A stretch of 64,000 nt of DNA from Sutcliffiella horikoshii (GCF_002157855.1 NZ_CP020880.1:558001-622000); one strand, 5' to 3'. Shown: positions 9,595 to 18,810, counted from the first letter of the stretch. The notes: generated from the sequence alone by a model not told the origin. Translations and numbers: made by a program.

Positions 9595-9673
9595 CACTAT
9601 AATACCATTCTGAAATTCTTAACTGTACTTTGTAAATTAATCTATAGATATAACTTTATTGTTATTCAACATT

Positions 9674-10576
9674 TTAATTGCTTGTTTCAAACAGGTTAAT
9701 AAATGTCTGAAAAACTTTAAGAATGGATTTCTCTTTTCTATAGAGTAATTGACTGTAAAAATTTAGATTCTTATCATGTAAAGGAATCGCTTTTATCGAC
9801 CGATTATTTACGTTTTTTTCTACTGAAAAAAGTGGTAAAAAACTAATCCCCCACTTATTTTCCACGGCTTTCTTAATTGTTTCCACGCTACTAAGCTCCA
9901 TTGATATGTTGTGAGAAATGTTTTCCATCTTAAATCTTTCAAGCAAAAAAGCACGATACGTACACCCTTCATCGGTTAAGATGAAAGTTTCATTTTCTAA
10001 ATCATTTATTGCAACTTCAGTTTTACTTGCAAAGACATGATCATGAGGCACAACAATCATCATATCCTGTTTTTTTATGTTAAGGCTTTCTATTCCAGTA
10101 ACTTGACATGGAAAATCCAAGATAAGTCCAAAATCTATCTCTTTTTCTTTAACCATTCTAATAATGTTTTTCTCAGAATCCGGAATAATACGTATATGAA
10201 TGTTGGGATAGATTCTTTTAAATTTTTCTAGTAGTTCAGGGAGAAAATAGATGGCTAATGTCTCAATTGTTCCTATAGAAAGTGTTTTGATTTCTTGTTC
10301 TTTTAGGGCCAGATGCGATTCTTGGTGTAGGGCTAGTATTTTTTTTGCGTAATCAAAAAGAAGTTCACCAGAAGAAGTAGGCTTCATGTATTTTCCTTTT
10401 CTTTCTAGTAAAACATTTCCTCCGTACAGTTCCTCAAGCTTTTGGATATGATTTGTAACGCTAGACTGGGCATAATCTAATTCAATAGCAGCACGAGTAT
10501 AACTTCCGCTATTCACTACTTGAACAAAAGTTTTGAGATATAAAAATTCGATATAAATCAACCCCTTTTTTATCAA
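9674..10576 (-). CDS. LysR-family transcriptional regulator
   Basis: 300 residues with the LysR N-terminal winged helix (FVQVVNSGSYTRAAIELDYAQSSVTNHIQKLEE) and a substrate-binding domain from about residue 95 (KTLSIGTIETLAIYFLPELLEKFKR). A more likely start is an internal codon near residue 7-10, because the region before YIEFLYLKTF is not typical of the family. It is divergent from the rhodanese gene, about 100 bases away, which is the classical arrangement for a regulator and its target. The inducer is unknown; the family often senses sulphur or aromatic metabolites. Confidence 0.9.
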   Translation of the reverse strand: MIKKGLIYIEFLYLKTFVQVVNSGSYTRAAIELDYAQSSVTNHIQKLEELYGGNVLLERKGKYMKPTSSGELLFDYAKKILALHQESHLALKEQEIKTLSIGTIETLAIYFLPELLEKFKRIYPNIHIRIIPDSEKNIIRMVKEKEIDFGLILDFPCQVTGIESLNIKKQDMMIVVPHDHVFASKTEVAINDLENETFILTDEGCTYRAFLLERFKMENISHNISMELSSVETIKKAVENKWGISFLPLFSVEKNVNNRSIKAIPLHDKNLNFYSQLLYRKEKSILKVFQTFINLFETSN

Positions 10577-10677
10577 TAATATTGATACTTATTATCTATA
10601 ATTATCTAAAACTGTGAAGTTGTAAACAAGATATAATTTAATTAGAAAGAAAATTCAATATTAAAGGAGATCATAAT

Positions 10678-11127
10678 ATGACTATAAAACCAAAATTTTC
10701 CCTTTCTTTACAAATTGAACCTGCTAGTCCAAGTATTGCTTATCGATATTTCATGAATAAATTGTCTTATGAAACAGATATAGCTGATCTATCAGTAGAC
10801 ATAAAAAAAGGATATGAAGGTATTATTGTAATAGACGTAAGAGATCCTAAATCATATGAAGAGTGTCATATTCCAACAGCCCTATCATTACCGAGTAATA
10901 AGATTAGTGAAGAAACCACGCAAAGTTTTTCAAAAGATAAGGTCATTATTACATATTGTTGGGGTCCTGCATGTAATGGAGCTACTCGAGCTGCTGTTAA
11001 ATTTGCTAATTTAGGTTTTAGAGTAAAAGAATTAATAGGGGGAATTGAATACTGGCGAAAAGAAGGTGGAGATGTTGAAGGAACATTGGGAGATAAAGCT
11101 AATATTTATTGGCAAATGAAGTCTTAA
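10678..11127 (+). CDS. Rhodanese-domain protein
   Basis: 149 residues, start ATG 10678 with AAGGAG upstream. The rhodanese fold shows VIDVRDPKSYEECHIPTALSLP followed by an active-site loop VIITYCWGPACNGATRAA and GFRVKELIGGIEYWRKEG. The cysteine in TYCWGP is the probable sulphur carrier. A short N-terminal extension of about 40 residues (PSIAYRYFMNKLSYETDIADL) is seen in similar single-domain proteins. It probably transfers sulfane sulphur. The divergent LysR gene is its likely regulator. Confidence 0.88.
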   Translation: MTIKPKFSLSLQIEPASPSIAYRYFMNKLSYETDIADLSVDIKKGYEGIIVIDVRDPKSYEECHIPTALSLPSNKISEETTQSFSKDKVIITYCWGPACNGATRAAVKFANLGFRVKELIGGIEYWRKEGGDVEGTLGDKANIYWQMKS

Positions 11128-11303
11128 TCTTAATCGTTTCAGTTAAATCCAAGGGTAATACTCTAATCTATTGCCCGGCAATTTTTGATCAATCTTTCAA
11201 ATCAACATGAGGAAATTGAAATCAATATATAGCTATCAAAATAATTATTATGTAACTAACAAGTTTGTGTTCAATAAAATAATACTGATTGTTTCTAATT
11301 AAG

Positions 11304-11353
11304 TTCTTCAACAATCGGGCGCTATCCTGGAACAAGGATAAGCGCTCATTTTC
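11304..11353 (+). repeat. Array repeat, hairpin half only
   Basis: CTTCAACAATCGGGCGCTAT then CCTGG, and GGATAAGCGCTCATTTT. The GGGCGC/GCGCTC stem with a loop of about eight bases and a T-run makes a terminator-like hairpin. The downstream core (GAAATAATTGG) found in full copies is absent. This is the first array repeat, read left to right. Confidence 0.7.
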
Positions 11354-11596
11354 CATTTTAGGGCCATATAATGGAACAACACTTAGTAGGTGTTTTGGAT
11401 ATATATGTTAAAATATATTTGAGGGAAAATCTAACTAAAAGATATGAAAAGAAATAAGCAATCCGTAAATACATTTATGATTTTCATAGGCGTAGAATTG
11501 AATTCTTTATTATAGATATAACAATTTTTGATAAACAGATGGAATTTAAACTAAGTTAATGTACTAAATAGAAGTGATTGAAACGAGGGGAAAAGA
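11354..11596 (+). other. Leader of the reverse transcriptase gene
   Basis: AT-rich 240-bp stretch without a supported ORF. Some antiphage RTs (for example DRT2 and DRT9) use a non-coding RNA encoded upstream, so this stretch is the place to look. I see no obvious stable structure by eye. Confidence 0.3.
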
Positions 11597-13141
11597 ATGA
11601 AACTTAATAATCTATACAATTTTAAAAATTCAGTAAAGCACTTTCTTGATTTTGACAGTCTGAAATTTCCAGAAGATATATCTGAAATAGATATAAGTAA
11701 GTTGAGCTGGGTTGAGCCCTTTAATTTTAGAGTGAAAAAGCAAGAGGATAAGCATCGTACTCTAAAAATGCCAAATGTTTTAAATTTCATGGCTGCTTAT
11801 GAGCATTTCAAAGATATACGCTACTTTGATTCTATTCAAGAAATGGATCCTTTACATAAACGATTATCTGCAAGTATAAATACTGGAGATTTTGTATCAG
11901 GCGAGTATGATAGGCATTTAGAGGAAGATTTTAATAAATTGTGTGTATATGACCACTTGCTAAAAGTGGATATAAAGGAGTATTACGGAAGAGTATATAC
12001 GCATTTAATAGACTTTCAAGGACATCAGGAACGGTTCCTTTCAAATATGAATTTTGGAAAAACAAATGGACTAATAATGGGGAATTACTTGTCGTTATTT
12101 TTCGCAGAGTCCAACTTAAAAAATATTAGTAATGATATAGAAAATGAAATTAGTGCATTAGATATTGACTGTGAGTTCTCTTATTTTTCGGATGACTTTT
12201 ACTTCTTTTGCAATAAGACCGATGATGATGAAGTAATAAAGATTTTTGATAAAGTATTAGAAAAATATGAACTTGAAAGAAACGATAATAAAAAGGAAGT
12301 TTGGACTTATGAAACTTTTAACAATTATAACTTGGTTGCAAGGTATTGGAAGAAATTAATAGCCCACTGTAATATCAGATTTAATAAGGAAAAGGATGAT
12401 AACAAGCTCTATTTTATTAATCAGCTTGTTTTTAGACTTTCAAAATTGGATGACGAAAAACTTAAAAAAGTCTTTATTAATAATTTTTTTAAGACAAAAT
12501 ATTTCGGAGAATTGGACTTAGAGAAATATCAGGTTAAGGACTATGATTACCACCAATTATGCTTTCTGCTAAAATTATCTCCTGAGTCACTGTTATATAC
12601 AGCTGATAGATTTAGTGACATGAGTGATTTTGATAACAATAAGTTACAAAAATTTTTACAAGTTAGATATAAAGAGTCCCTTCAAAAATTATTTAATGAA
12701 GAGCAACTCTATTTTTATTATGCAATAAAAATCTTTGGTTTTACGGATATATTTACAGAAACAACAGGTGCTGTAATTGAAACAAATAATCAAATATTGA
12801 TTTCTTATTACCTAAAAGATGGATTATTTGGTCAAGAAGAACTAAATACATTAAAGGAAAAGGATGACGAGCAATTCTGGTTTAGAAATTATCATCTAAT
12901 TTTATATACCCCTAATTTAATGGCTAATTTAGAAGAGAGTATTAAAAAATATTTAATCCCTAAAAAAGCGAACAAAGAAATTCAAAAGAACACCTATATG
13001 GAGTTCTACAAGGATAATTTACAATCACAAATCCCAATACTCAGAGACATACCTGACGTGCTTGATGAAATTAATGATTACTTAGAATTAAGAATAGAGG
13101 AAATCGAAGCAGATTTTGAACCGGATGATATAGATGAGTAA
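11597..13141 (+). CDS. Abi/UG-type reverse transcriptase, putative antiphage
   Basis: 514 residues, start ATG 11597 with GAGGGGAAAAG upstream. RT blocks are readable: HRTLKMPNVLNFMAAYEHF (about 53-71), motif A LLKVDIKEYYGRVYTH (catalytic Asp about 125), motif B NGLIMGNYLSLFFAES (about 157-172) and motif C YFSDD (Asp 199 and 200). The Y-T-H after motif A is typical of the AbiA/AbiK/AbiP2 and UG (DRT) lineages and differs from group II intron RTs. The C-terminal 300 residues look all-helical, like the alpha-repeat domain of these enzymes. No second effector gene is fused or adjacent. Known relatives make protein-primed or template-directed DNA and stop phage infection; that role is inferred. 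Confidence 0.82.
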   Translation: MKLNNLYNFKNSVKHFLDFDSLKFPEDISEIDISKLSWVEPFNFRVKKQEDKHRTLKMPNVLNFMAAYEHFKDIRYFDSIQEMDPLHKRLSASINTGDFVSGEYDRHLEEDFNKLCVYDHLLKVDIKEYYGRVYTHLIDFQGHQERFLSNMNFGKTNGLIMGNYLSLFFAESNLKNISNDIENEISALDIDCEFSYFSDDFYFFCNKTDDDEVIKIFDKVLEKYELERNDNKKEVWTYETFNNYNLVARYWKKLIAHCNIRFNKEKDDNKLYFINQLVFRLSKLDDEKLKKVFINNFFKTKYFGELDLEKYQVKDYDYHQLCFLLKLSPESLLYTADRFSDMSDFDNNKLQKFLQVRYKESLQKLFNEEQLYFYYAIKIFGFTDIFTETTGAVIETNNQILISYYLKDGLFGQEELNTLKEKDDEQFWFRNYHLILYTPNLMANLEESIKKYLIPKKANKEIQKNTYMEFYKDNLQSQIPILRDIPDVLDEINDYLELRIEEIEADFEPDDIDE

Positions 13142-13342
13142 TGTAATTAAAGTATTTTGATTTTTAAAATCACAAAAGTGTGGCTTCTCTTTTTAACATC
13201 ACTATTTTGAACAGTCAATGATAAAAAAATTTGTATTTGGTTGTTTAACTATAGGTGCTGTAGGTTTTAGGTAGCAGATTTTTGGTTTTTTCAATTATCA
13301 GGCAGAGGAGTTTAAGAGACTATTAAGAAAGGAATTGAAAAA

Positions 13343-13807
13343 ATGTCTTACCACATAAGGGTTAGAGCAGGAGCGATTATAATTGAAAATGGGAGAATTT
13401 TATTAACGGAATATAACGATCCAGGCAGAGGTGTGGTTTATGATTTACCAGCTGGAGGGGTTGAACCTAAGGAGTCCATTATTGATACCGTAAAAAGAGA
13501 AGCTAGGGAAGAAGCGAGTGTTGATGTTGAAGTTGGTCCATTAGCCTTTGTTTATGAGTATGCACCACACTTGAATTGTGAAAAATTTGGGCCAACCCAT
13601 ACTTTAGTTATGATGTTTGAGTGTACATTACAAAGTGGATCAGTTGCAAGAATGCCAGAAAAACCAGACTCTAATCAAACTGCTATAAAATGGTTACCAT
13701 TATCACAACTTGAAGATATTCAACTATACGCAAATATTGGAAAGCAAATTCAGGATTATACTTTAAATAAGAGAAATATTGATTTAATCGAAGAGTACAA
13801 CCTTTAA
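13343..13807 (+). CDS. Nudix hydrolase
   Basis: 154 residues; start ATG 13343 with AAAGGAATTG upstream. The Nudix box reads GGVEPKESIIDTVKREAREE followed by ASV, matching G-x5-E-x7-REUxEE with Ala in place of the usual Gly. It would cleave a nucleoside diphosphate linked to another group; the substrate cannot be told. It is followed by a divergent copy of the array repeat, as are most genes from here to 25.6 kb. Confidence 0.88.
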   Translation: MSYHIRVRAGAIIIENGRILLTEYNDPGRGVVYDLPAGGVEPKESIIDTVKREAREEASVDVEVGPLAFVYEYAPHLNCEKFGPTHTLVMMFECTLQSGSVARMPEKPDSNQTAIKWLPLSQLEDIQLYANIGKQIQDYTLNKRNIDLIEEYNL

Positions 13808-13879
13808 GACTCTAAAGTTATAATGCTTATTGAACTAAAGGAGGCGATAGCTGAAAATCGGACAGCTTATCTTTAGCTT

Positions 13880-14053
13880 TTCGTTATTCAACAAAAGGGC
13901 GCAAATATAGAGCAACTTAGGGCTTTTCTAGCTGCACTTAAAGGGAGCTTATTATTACAAGATACTCTTCTTTTTTTTATGTTAAAAAAATATTGAGTAA
14001 AAGGTCAACATTTGAAATAATTGGTATTAAGTAAACGGGATAGTTGAATAAGT
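13880..14053 (+). repeat. Array repeat, divergent long copy
   Basis: Starts with TTATTCAACAAAAGGGCGC and ends with the conserved core TTGAAATAATTGGTATTAAG and GTTGAATAA. The outer arms TTATTCAAC (13884-13892) and GTTGAATAA (14043-14051) are perfect 9-bp inverted repeats. The central hairpin is degenerate and the copy is longer than the others. Confidence 0.65.
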
Positions 14054-14133
14054 TTTTAAAGGGAATTAAGTTACTTTGTTGATTTTACATATTAAGATTT
14101 AAAGAAGTATTTAACTACATAAGAGGTGCGAAA

Positions 14134-14656
14134 ATGATAATACGAAAAGCAAAATTAAATGATGCATCAGGTATTGCAAAGGTTCACGTTGATAGTTGGA
14201 GAACGACTTATAAGGTCATTATTCAAGATGACTTTTTAAAGAATTTATCTTATGAAAAACGAACAGAATTATGGAAAAGAAATATTGCAAAAGAAAATAA
14301 TTATGTAGTTGTTGCGGAGAATAGTGAAAGTCAAATCGTAGGTTTTGCAGATGCTTGGAAAAGAGAAACCAATGTAGTGGGAAAGCTCAAGTGATTTAAC
14401 CTCAATTTACCTACTTGAAGAATACCAAGGACAAGGAATAGGGAAGAAGCTGTTCAAAGAATTATTTGAGCATTTTAAACAATTGGGTTATGGAAAAATA
14501 TTTGTTGAAGTCCTTGAGGAAAATAAAACTCGTTATTTTTATGAATATTACGGTGCGAAATTAGTTAAAACAGTTCAAATTAAAATTGGTGAAAAAATAC
14601 TAAATGAACTAATTTATGAATGGGATAATATTGACGATGTTATTGAGAAATTATAA
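14134..14656 (+). pseudogene. Frameshifted GNAT acetyltransferase
   Basis: The first frame (14134-14394) encodes a GNAT N terminus (RKAKLNDASGIAKVHVDSWRTTY) up to ETNVVGKLK. Reading then continues one base over, from about 14380, with SSSDLTSIYLLEEYQGQG and IGKKLFKELFEHFK to the stop at 14654-14656. The join aligns residue for residue with the intact GNAT at 37616-38140 (same EYQGQGIGK acetyl-CoA motif). One extra base near the GGGAAA run explains the break. Probably inactive unless this is a sequencing error. Confidence 0.8.
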
Positions 14657-14672
14657 CCCTTTGTTAACTTGT

Positions 14673-14999
14673 GAAATTAGGTATTTGACATGTTCGGAGT
14701 ATTATACGATCTTGTATTCTGGGATACAAATTAGATGCTTTGAAGTTGGCAATGGGTATATAAGTGTGGCGTTAAAAAAGTCAATTATTGTTATTTTTAC
14801 TGAATATGATTTACATAGAATTGAAGCACCCGTAATGCCTAAAAATGAGCGGTCAATTAAAGTTTTAGAAAAATTAGGATTTATGAATGAGGGAATAACA
14901 AAGAAAATGATGAAGGTAAACGGGGTTTGGGAAGACCATATAAGGTGGTCATTATTAAATCCCGACAACATATTACAATCTGGAGCAAGAGTTGAATAA
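14673..14999 (+). pseudogene. RimJ/RimL-type acetyltransferase remnant
   Basis: The C-terminal half is clear: YDLHRIEAPVMPKNERSIKV, LEKLGFMNEG and VNGVWEDHIRWSLL are standard for RimJ/RimL GNATs. The N-terminal half is mostly missing; EIRYLT near the start may be the remains of the first strand. Normal length is about 170-180 residues against about 108 here. It lies between another broken GNAT and an intact one, so the array seems to collect and lose such genes. Confidence 0.65.
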
Positions 15000-15035
15000 G
15001 GATGACATAATTATATATCAGTTGAGGAGATTTTA

Positions 15036-15581
15036 ATGGAGCATAACATGGTTTGCCTTTCAAACGAAATAATATCATTAAGAGAATTCACCAAAGATGA
15101 TTGGATCGATGTTCACAAATACGCATCACAACATATTGTTTGTATATATCAACCTTGGGGACCTAATACAGAAGAGGAATCACAAGGTTTTGTTAATCAG
15201 ATAATCAGAGATGCAAGCCATGCAGAGAGAACCAGGTTTGCATTTGCGGTAATATATAATGAAAAAATGATAGGATCTGGGGAAATTAACATTAGAGACC
15301 TCACTAACAAAGTTGGGGAAGTTGCATATATCGTCAATCCTGATTTTTGGGGAAAGGGTATTGCAACGGATATTGCTAAACTACTAATTAATTTTGGATT
15401 TAAAGAACTTAACCTCCATCGCATATATGCAACTTGTGACCCTAGAAACGTAGGCTCATCAAAAGTATTGGAAAAAGTAGGAATGATTAAGGAAGGTAGA
15501 ATTCGTGAGGATTTGTTAATAAAAGATGGTTGGCGGGATTCTTTATTATATAGTGTTCTAGAACAAGAATGGGAAAAATAA
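15036..15581 (+). CDS. GNAT acetyltransferase, RimJ/RimL type
   Basis: 181 residues; ATG 15036 with GAGGAG upstream. Contains VCLSNEIISLREFTKDDW (first strand), AYIVNPDFWGKGIATD (acetyl-CoA binding loop Q/G-x-G-x-A) and LNLHRIYATCDPRNVGSSKV followed by LEKVGM. The overall family fit is good and full-length. It would acetylate an amine on a protein N terminus, a small molecule or a drug. An array repeat follows the gene. Confidence 0.9.
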   Translation: MEHNMVCLSNEIISLREFTKDDWIDVHKYASQHIVCIYQPWGPNTEEESQGFVNQIIRDASHAERTRFAFAVIYNEKMIGSGEINIRDLTNKVGEVAYIVNPDFWGKGIATDIAKLLINFGFKELNLHRIYATCDPRNVGSSKVLEKVGMIKEGRIREDLLIKDGWRDSLLYSVLEQEWEK

Positions 15582-15649
15582 TCTATCAATATTTCCTTAA
15601 GGATATATTCCTTAAGGATGATATATTCTATATATATCTTGAATTCAAG

Positions 15650-15764
15650 TCTTCGGCAATCGGGCGCTATCCAGGAACAGGATTAGCGCTCATTTTTATT
15701 GGGACTGGATGAAGAATACCTTATTGTAGGAATTTATATATTATGAAATAATTGGTATTAAGAT
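15650..15764 (+). repeat. Array repeat, full-type copy
   Basis: CTTCGGCAATCGGGCGCTAT, a short loop, GATTAGCGCTC and CATTTTTATT form the hairpin. The body TTATTGTAGGAATTTAT and core TTATGAAATAATTGGTATTA follow. The right arm is not recognisable as the complement of the left. Confidence 0.75.
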
Positions 15765-15809
15765 AAAAGTCTGTTATGGATAGATCGAAAATAAAAATGG
15801 GGTGAAAAG

Positions 15810-16433
15810 TTGGGTGATAATGAAGATGTCTGGAAACCTCTTTCTATTACTGAAATTCAAAATATCTTCAGCATAATTCCTGTCCAATGGTGGATTGCTG
15901 GTGGGTGGGCTTTAGATATTTATTTACAGAAAATCACTAGGGCTCACGATGATATTGACATTGTTATATTAAGACCAGACCATTTAATTTTACAAAGACA
16001 TCTGGGTAGGGATTGGGAAATGTTTATAGCATATAAAGGTCAGTTAATACCTTGGAACAAAAATCAATTGCTAGACTCTCATTTTGATAATATCTGGGTA
16101 AAGAAAAAAGATGAATCAACATGGGCTTTTCAAGTAATGTTATTGGATACAGAGGTGAAGGATTGGATTTACAAACGAGACAACACAATAAGAAAGCCTA
16201 TTGAAGATATTGGGTTAGAATCTTTATCTGGAATACCATTTTTAAAACCAGAAATACAACTTCTTTATAAAGGTGGAAGTTCTGTCATTAGAGAGAAAGA
16301 TGTTATCGATTTAGGAAATATATTACCTAAATTAAATGCTAGCAACCGTGATTGGTTAAAAGAGTCCTTGAATATACAGTACCCTCAGGGACATGAATGG
16401 ATTGAACTAATAGATTCTTATGCAAAAGTTTGA
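15810..16433 (+). CDS. Nucleotidyltransferase-fold protein (ANT-like)
   Basis: 207 residues, TTG start at 15810 with GGGGTGA five bases before. PVQWWIAGGWALDIYLQKIT and RAHDDIDIVILR are the GGWALD and D-x-D signatures of the aminoglycoside adenylyltransferase/LinB-like superfamily. A second acidic stretch (SHFDNIWVKKKDESTWAFQVM) and the C-terminal helices fit. It may nucleotidylate a small molecule such as an aminoglycoside or lincosamide. Actual drug resistance is not shown by the sequence. Confidence 0.82.
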   Translation: MGDNEDVWKPLSITEIQNIFSIIPVQWWIAGGWALDIYLQKITRAHDDIDIVILRPDHLILQRHLGRDWEMFIAYKGQLIPWNKNQLLDSHFDNIWVKKKDESTWAFQVMLLDTEVKDWIYKRDNTIRKPIEDIGLESLSGIPFLKPEIQLLYKGGSSVIREKDVIDLGNILPKLNASNRDWLKESLNIQYPQGHEWIELIDSYAKV

Positions 16434-16454
16434 AATTAGGTAAGGTGAATATGC

Positions 16455-17228
16455 TTGAATAAAGTTATTGATAAACTTAAAGAAATAGATACCGGAGAAA
16501 TAGGAATCATATTATTTTCCAGCAAAGAGCAAAGGTATGATACTGCTTTAAATAGTGAACTCACAGTCCCCCTTGCATCAGCAGCAAAAGTGGCAATAGC
16601 ATTTTGTGTAGCAAAATGGGTAGAGGAAAATACATATAATTGGGAAGACCTAGTTAATGAGATTTCATTTAATCCAGAAGAAGATAGCAAGGAACTTTAT
16701 CCTCATCTACAAAATAGAAAATCGCTTCCTTTAAGGGAGGCGGTTGAAGTAATGATTGCTTGTCATGATAGCTATGTTGCTAAAAGTATTGTGAATTTTT
16801 GTGGTGGATGGAAAAAGTTAAACAATTCTATCCAATCTTATTTTCCGACAATAAGTGTTACTGAAAGCCCAAGAGATATTGAAAACAAAGGACAGCTAAA
16901 TCAATTACTTGAAATAGTAATCCAAATCTTTCAGGGCTACAAAACACAACCTCTCCTTTGGACACCAATTATTAATGGCCTGGTTAGACAAAAAGGAAAT
17001 GTAAACCATATTCCAACACACCATCTAAATCATATGACAGGTGGCTTAGACAATGTTGTGATTGATATTGGCATAATCGGTGACTTCAATAAAGATCCTT
17101 TCATTTTTGCAGTAGGGGCTATTAATTTACCTAATAGATTCACAAATCAGGCTGCTGATAAAATAATTATGGAAGCTATGAATCTGCTTTATGATGAATA
17201 TTTAAAGAAACTAGACAGCCGTACTTAA
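16455..17228 (+). CDS. Serine beta-lactamase-like hydrolase
   Basis: 257 residues, TTG start at 16455 with TAAGGTG upstream. VPLASAAKVAIAFCVAKW has the catalytic Ser-x-x-Lys. ACHDSYVAKSIV sits where class A enzymes carry S-D-N (here D-S-Y), and NHMTGGLDN sits where they carry K-T-G. No signal peptide is present, unlike secreted beta-lactamases, so it is a cytoplasmic member of the superfamily. It follows the nucleotidyltransferase gene by 21 bases and is probably cotranscribed with it. Beta-lactam resistance is doubtful because of the missing export signal and altered motifs. Confidence 0.78.
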   Translation: MNKVIDKLKEIDTGEIGIILFSSKEQRYDTALNSELTVPLASAAKVAIAFCVAKWVEENTYNWEDLVNEISFNPEEDSKELYPHLQNRKSLPLREAVEVMIACHDSYVAKSIVNFCGGWKKLNNSIQSYFPTISVTESPRDIENKGQLNQLLEIVIQIFQGYKTQPLLWTPIINGLVRQKGNVNHIPTHHLNHMTGGLDNVVIDIGIIGDFNKDPFIFAVGAINLPNRFTNQAADKIIMEAMNLLYDEYLKKLDSRT

Positions 17229-17252
17229 TTATAAAGAGTGAGAAGCTTTGTA

Positions 17253-17290
17253 CATGTTCAAGAATAGGGCAGGATTGTCAAATAAGGTTT
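17253..17290 (+). repeat. Partial array repeat, right end only
   Basis: AATAGGGCAGGATTGTCAAA followed by TAAGG matches the right-hand end of the full repeat at 17920-17943. The hairpin half is missing. Confidence 0.5.
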
Positions 17291-17325
17291 GACTGAAAAT
17301 CGATAAAAAGAGAGGAGACTAACTA

Positions 17326-17799
17326 TTGGGATATATTGAAGATTTAAGAGGAATTGTGGGTCATAGACCTTTAATTTTTGTAGGTTCGGTTACTATTATT
17401 GTTGATGAACTTGGGAGATTATTATTGCAACAAAGAAAGTTCCCACTTGGATCGTGGGGCATAACAGGTGGTCTAATGGAATTAGGAGAGTCTACTGAAG
17501 ATGTAGCGAAACGTGAGGCTTTTGAAGAGACTGGTCTAATTGTAGATAAACTAAACCTTATCAATGTTTATTCAGGTTCTCAGAACTATATAAAAGCTGA
17601 AAATGGAGATGAGTTTTATGTTGTAACAGTTGCATACTATTCAGATGCTTTTGAAGGAGAGTTAAGAGTTGATGAGGCTGAATCTATTAAATTTGAGTTC
17701 TTTTATCCCGATGGACTGCCTAAGAACATAGTGAAAAGCCACAAAATTATACTTGATGAATTTTTATCAAAACATTATAAGAAAAAAATTACGACTTGA
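17326..17799 (+). CDS. Nudix hydrolase
   Basis: 157 residues; TTG start at 17326 with AGAGGAG eight bases upstream. The Nudix box GGLMELGESTEDVAKREAFE plus ETGLIV fits G-x5-E-x7-REUxEExGU perfectly. The N-terminal DLRGIVGHRPLIFVGSVTII strand is seen in many Bacillus Nudix proteins of the ADP-ribose/MutT type. The substrate is not defined. The stop codon lies 12 bases before an array repeat. Confidence 0.9.
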   Translation: MGYIEDLRGIVGHRPLIFVGSVTIIVDELGRLLLQQRKFPLGSWGITGGLMELGESTEDVAKREAFEETGLIVDKLNLINVYSGSQNYIKAENGDEFYVVTVAYYSDAFEGELRVDEAESIKFEFFYPDGLPKNIVKSHKIILDEFLSKHYKKKITT

Positions 17800-17808
17800 T
17801 ATTATAAT

Positions 17809-17943
17809 TTTCAACAAAAGGGTGCTTTCCTGTAACAAGGTCAGCGCTCGTTTTTATGTTGGCAAGAGAAATATTTTATTGAAGGAATTTTTGGATTATG
17901 AAATAATTGGAATTAAACAAACGGGCAGGATTGTTCAATAAGG
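17809..17943 (+). repeat. Array repeat, full-length copy
   Basis: Left arm TTTTCAACAAAAGGGTGC, hairpin with CAGCGCTCGTTTTTAT, body TTATTGAAGGAATTTTTGGA, core TTATGAAATAATTGGAATTA, then AAACGGGCAGGATTGTTCAA and TAAGG. The right end read in reverse (TTGAACAATCC) roughly mirrors the left arm. Together with 24510-24642 it defines the consensus. Confidence 0.8.
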
Positions 17944-17998
17944 TATTTTAATTTTAAGTATTTCATTTGAGTTAGGTATAGAATTGGGGAGCACTTTT

Positions 17999-18802
17999 AT
18001 GAATTGTAAAGTTAAAATGGGTAATATTTTTTATGAAGTTATTGGTGAAGGGTTTCCGATAATAATTCTTCATTCTATTGGAACTGATCACCGTTCCATG
18101 AAAGAGTGGATAGAGCCAATTTTCAAGAAGATTAATGGGTACCAAAGGGTCTATATAGATTTACCAGCCCATGGAAATAGTGATATTGATATAAATCTAA
18201 AATCAACAGATGATATGCTTACAAATATTTTAGATTTTATAGATACATCATTTCTTGGGATGAAATTTTCATTGATAGGTTCTTCATTTGGAGGTTATTT
18301 AGCTCAGGGAATTTTGCACTTTAGGCAAAACCATGTAAAGAGTATATGTTTACTTGCACCCGTTCTTCATTTAATAGAAAGGACGCTACCTGAAAAAGTG
18401 GTCATAGAAAAGGATGGAAATTTACTAAGTGCATTGGACTCGGATTTAAGGAGTGCATTTGAAACACTATTTGTTTATCAAAATAAAGAAAGTCTCGACT
18501 GTTTTTTGAGTGAAATTCAACCTGGGCGTATATTAGCTAACAAAGATTTCTTAACATCAGACTGGAGAGAAAAGGGGTACTTTTTCTCTGAAGAACCTTT
18601 TCAAGGTGTATCAAGTTTGAGGCAACAAGCATTAATAATTCTTGGAAAACAAGACAACATCTGCGGATATAAAGATTATGATTATTTACTTAATAAATTT
18701 CCTTCTTCAACATATGTTATTTTAAATAAAGCAGGACACATGCTTCATATTGAAAAACGTCAGGTAGTACAACAACTAGTTGAAGACTGGTTATGTGAAT
18801 GA
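17999..18802 (+). CDS. Alpha/beta hydrolase
   Basis: I choose ATG 17999, eight bases after GGGGAG, over the TTG at 17984 that overlaps this site. About 267 residues. FPIIILHSIGTDHRSMKEW carries the oxyanion region. The nucleophile elbow is SLIGSSFGGYLAQG (Ser in GSSFGG). The acid lies in LIILGKQDNICGY and the His in NKAGHMLHIEK. It is probably a cytoplasmic esterase or related enzyme; the substrate is unknown. Its stop is almost in contact with the next repeat. Confidence 0.88.
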   Translation: MNCKVKMGNIFYEVIGEGFPIIILHSIGTDHRSMKEWIEPIFKKINGYQRVYIDLPAHGNSDIDINLKSTDDMLTNILDFIDTSFLGMKFSLIGSSFGGYLAQGILHFRQNHVKSICLLAPVLHLIERTLPEKVVIEKDGNLLSALDSDLRSAFETLFVYQNKESLDCFLSEIQPGRILANKDFLTSDWREKGYFFSEEPFQGVSSLRQQALIILGKQDNICGYKDYDYLLNKFPSSTYVILNKAGHMLHIEKRQVVQQLVEDWLCE

Positions 18803-18810
18803 GTTTGTTC

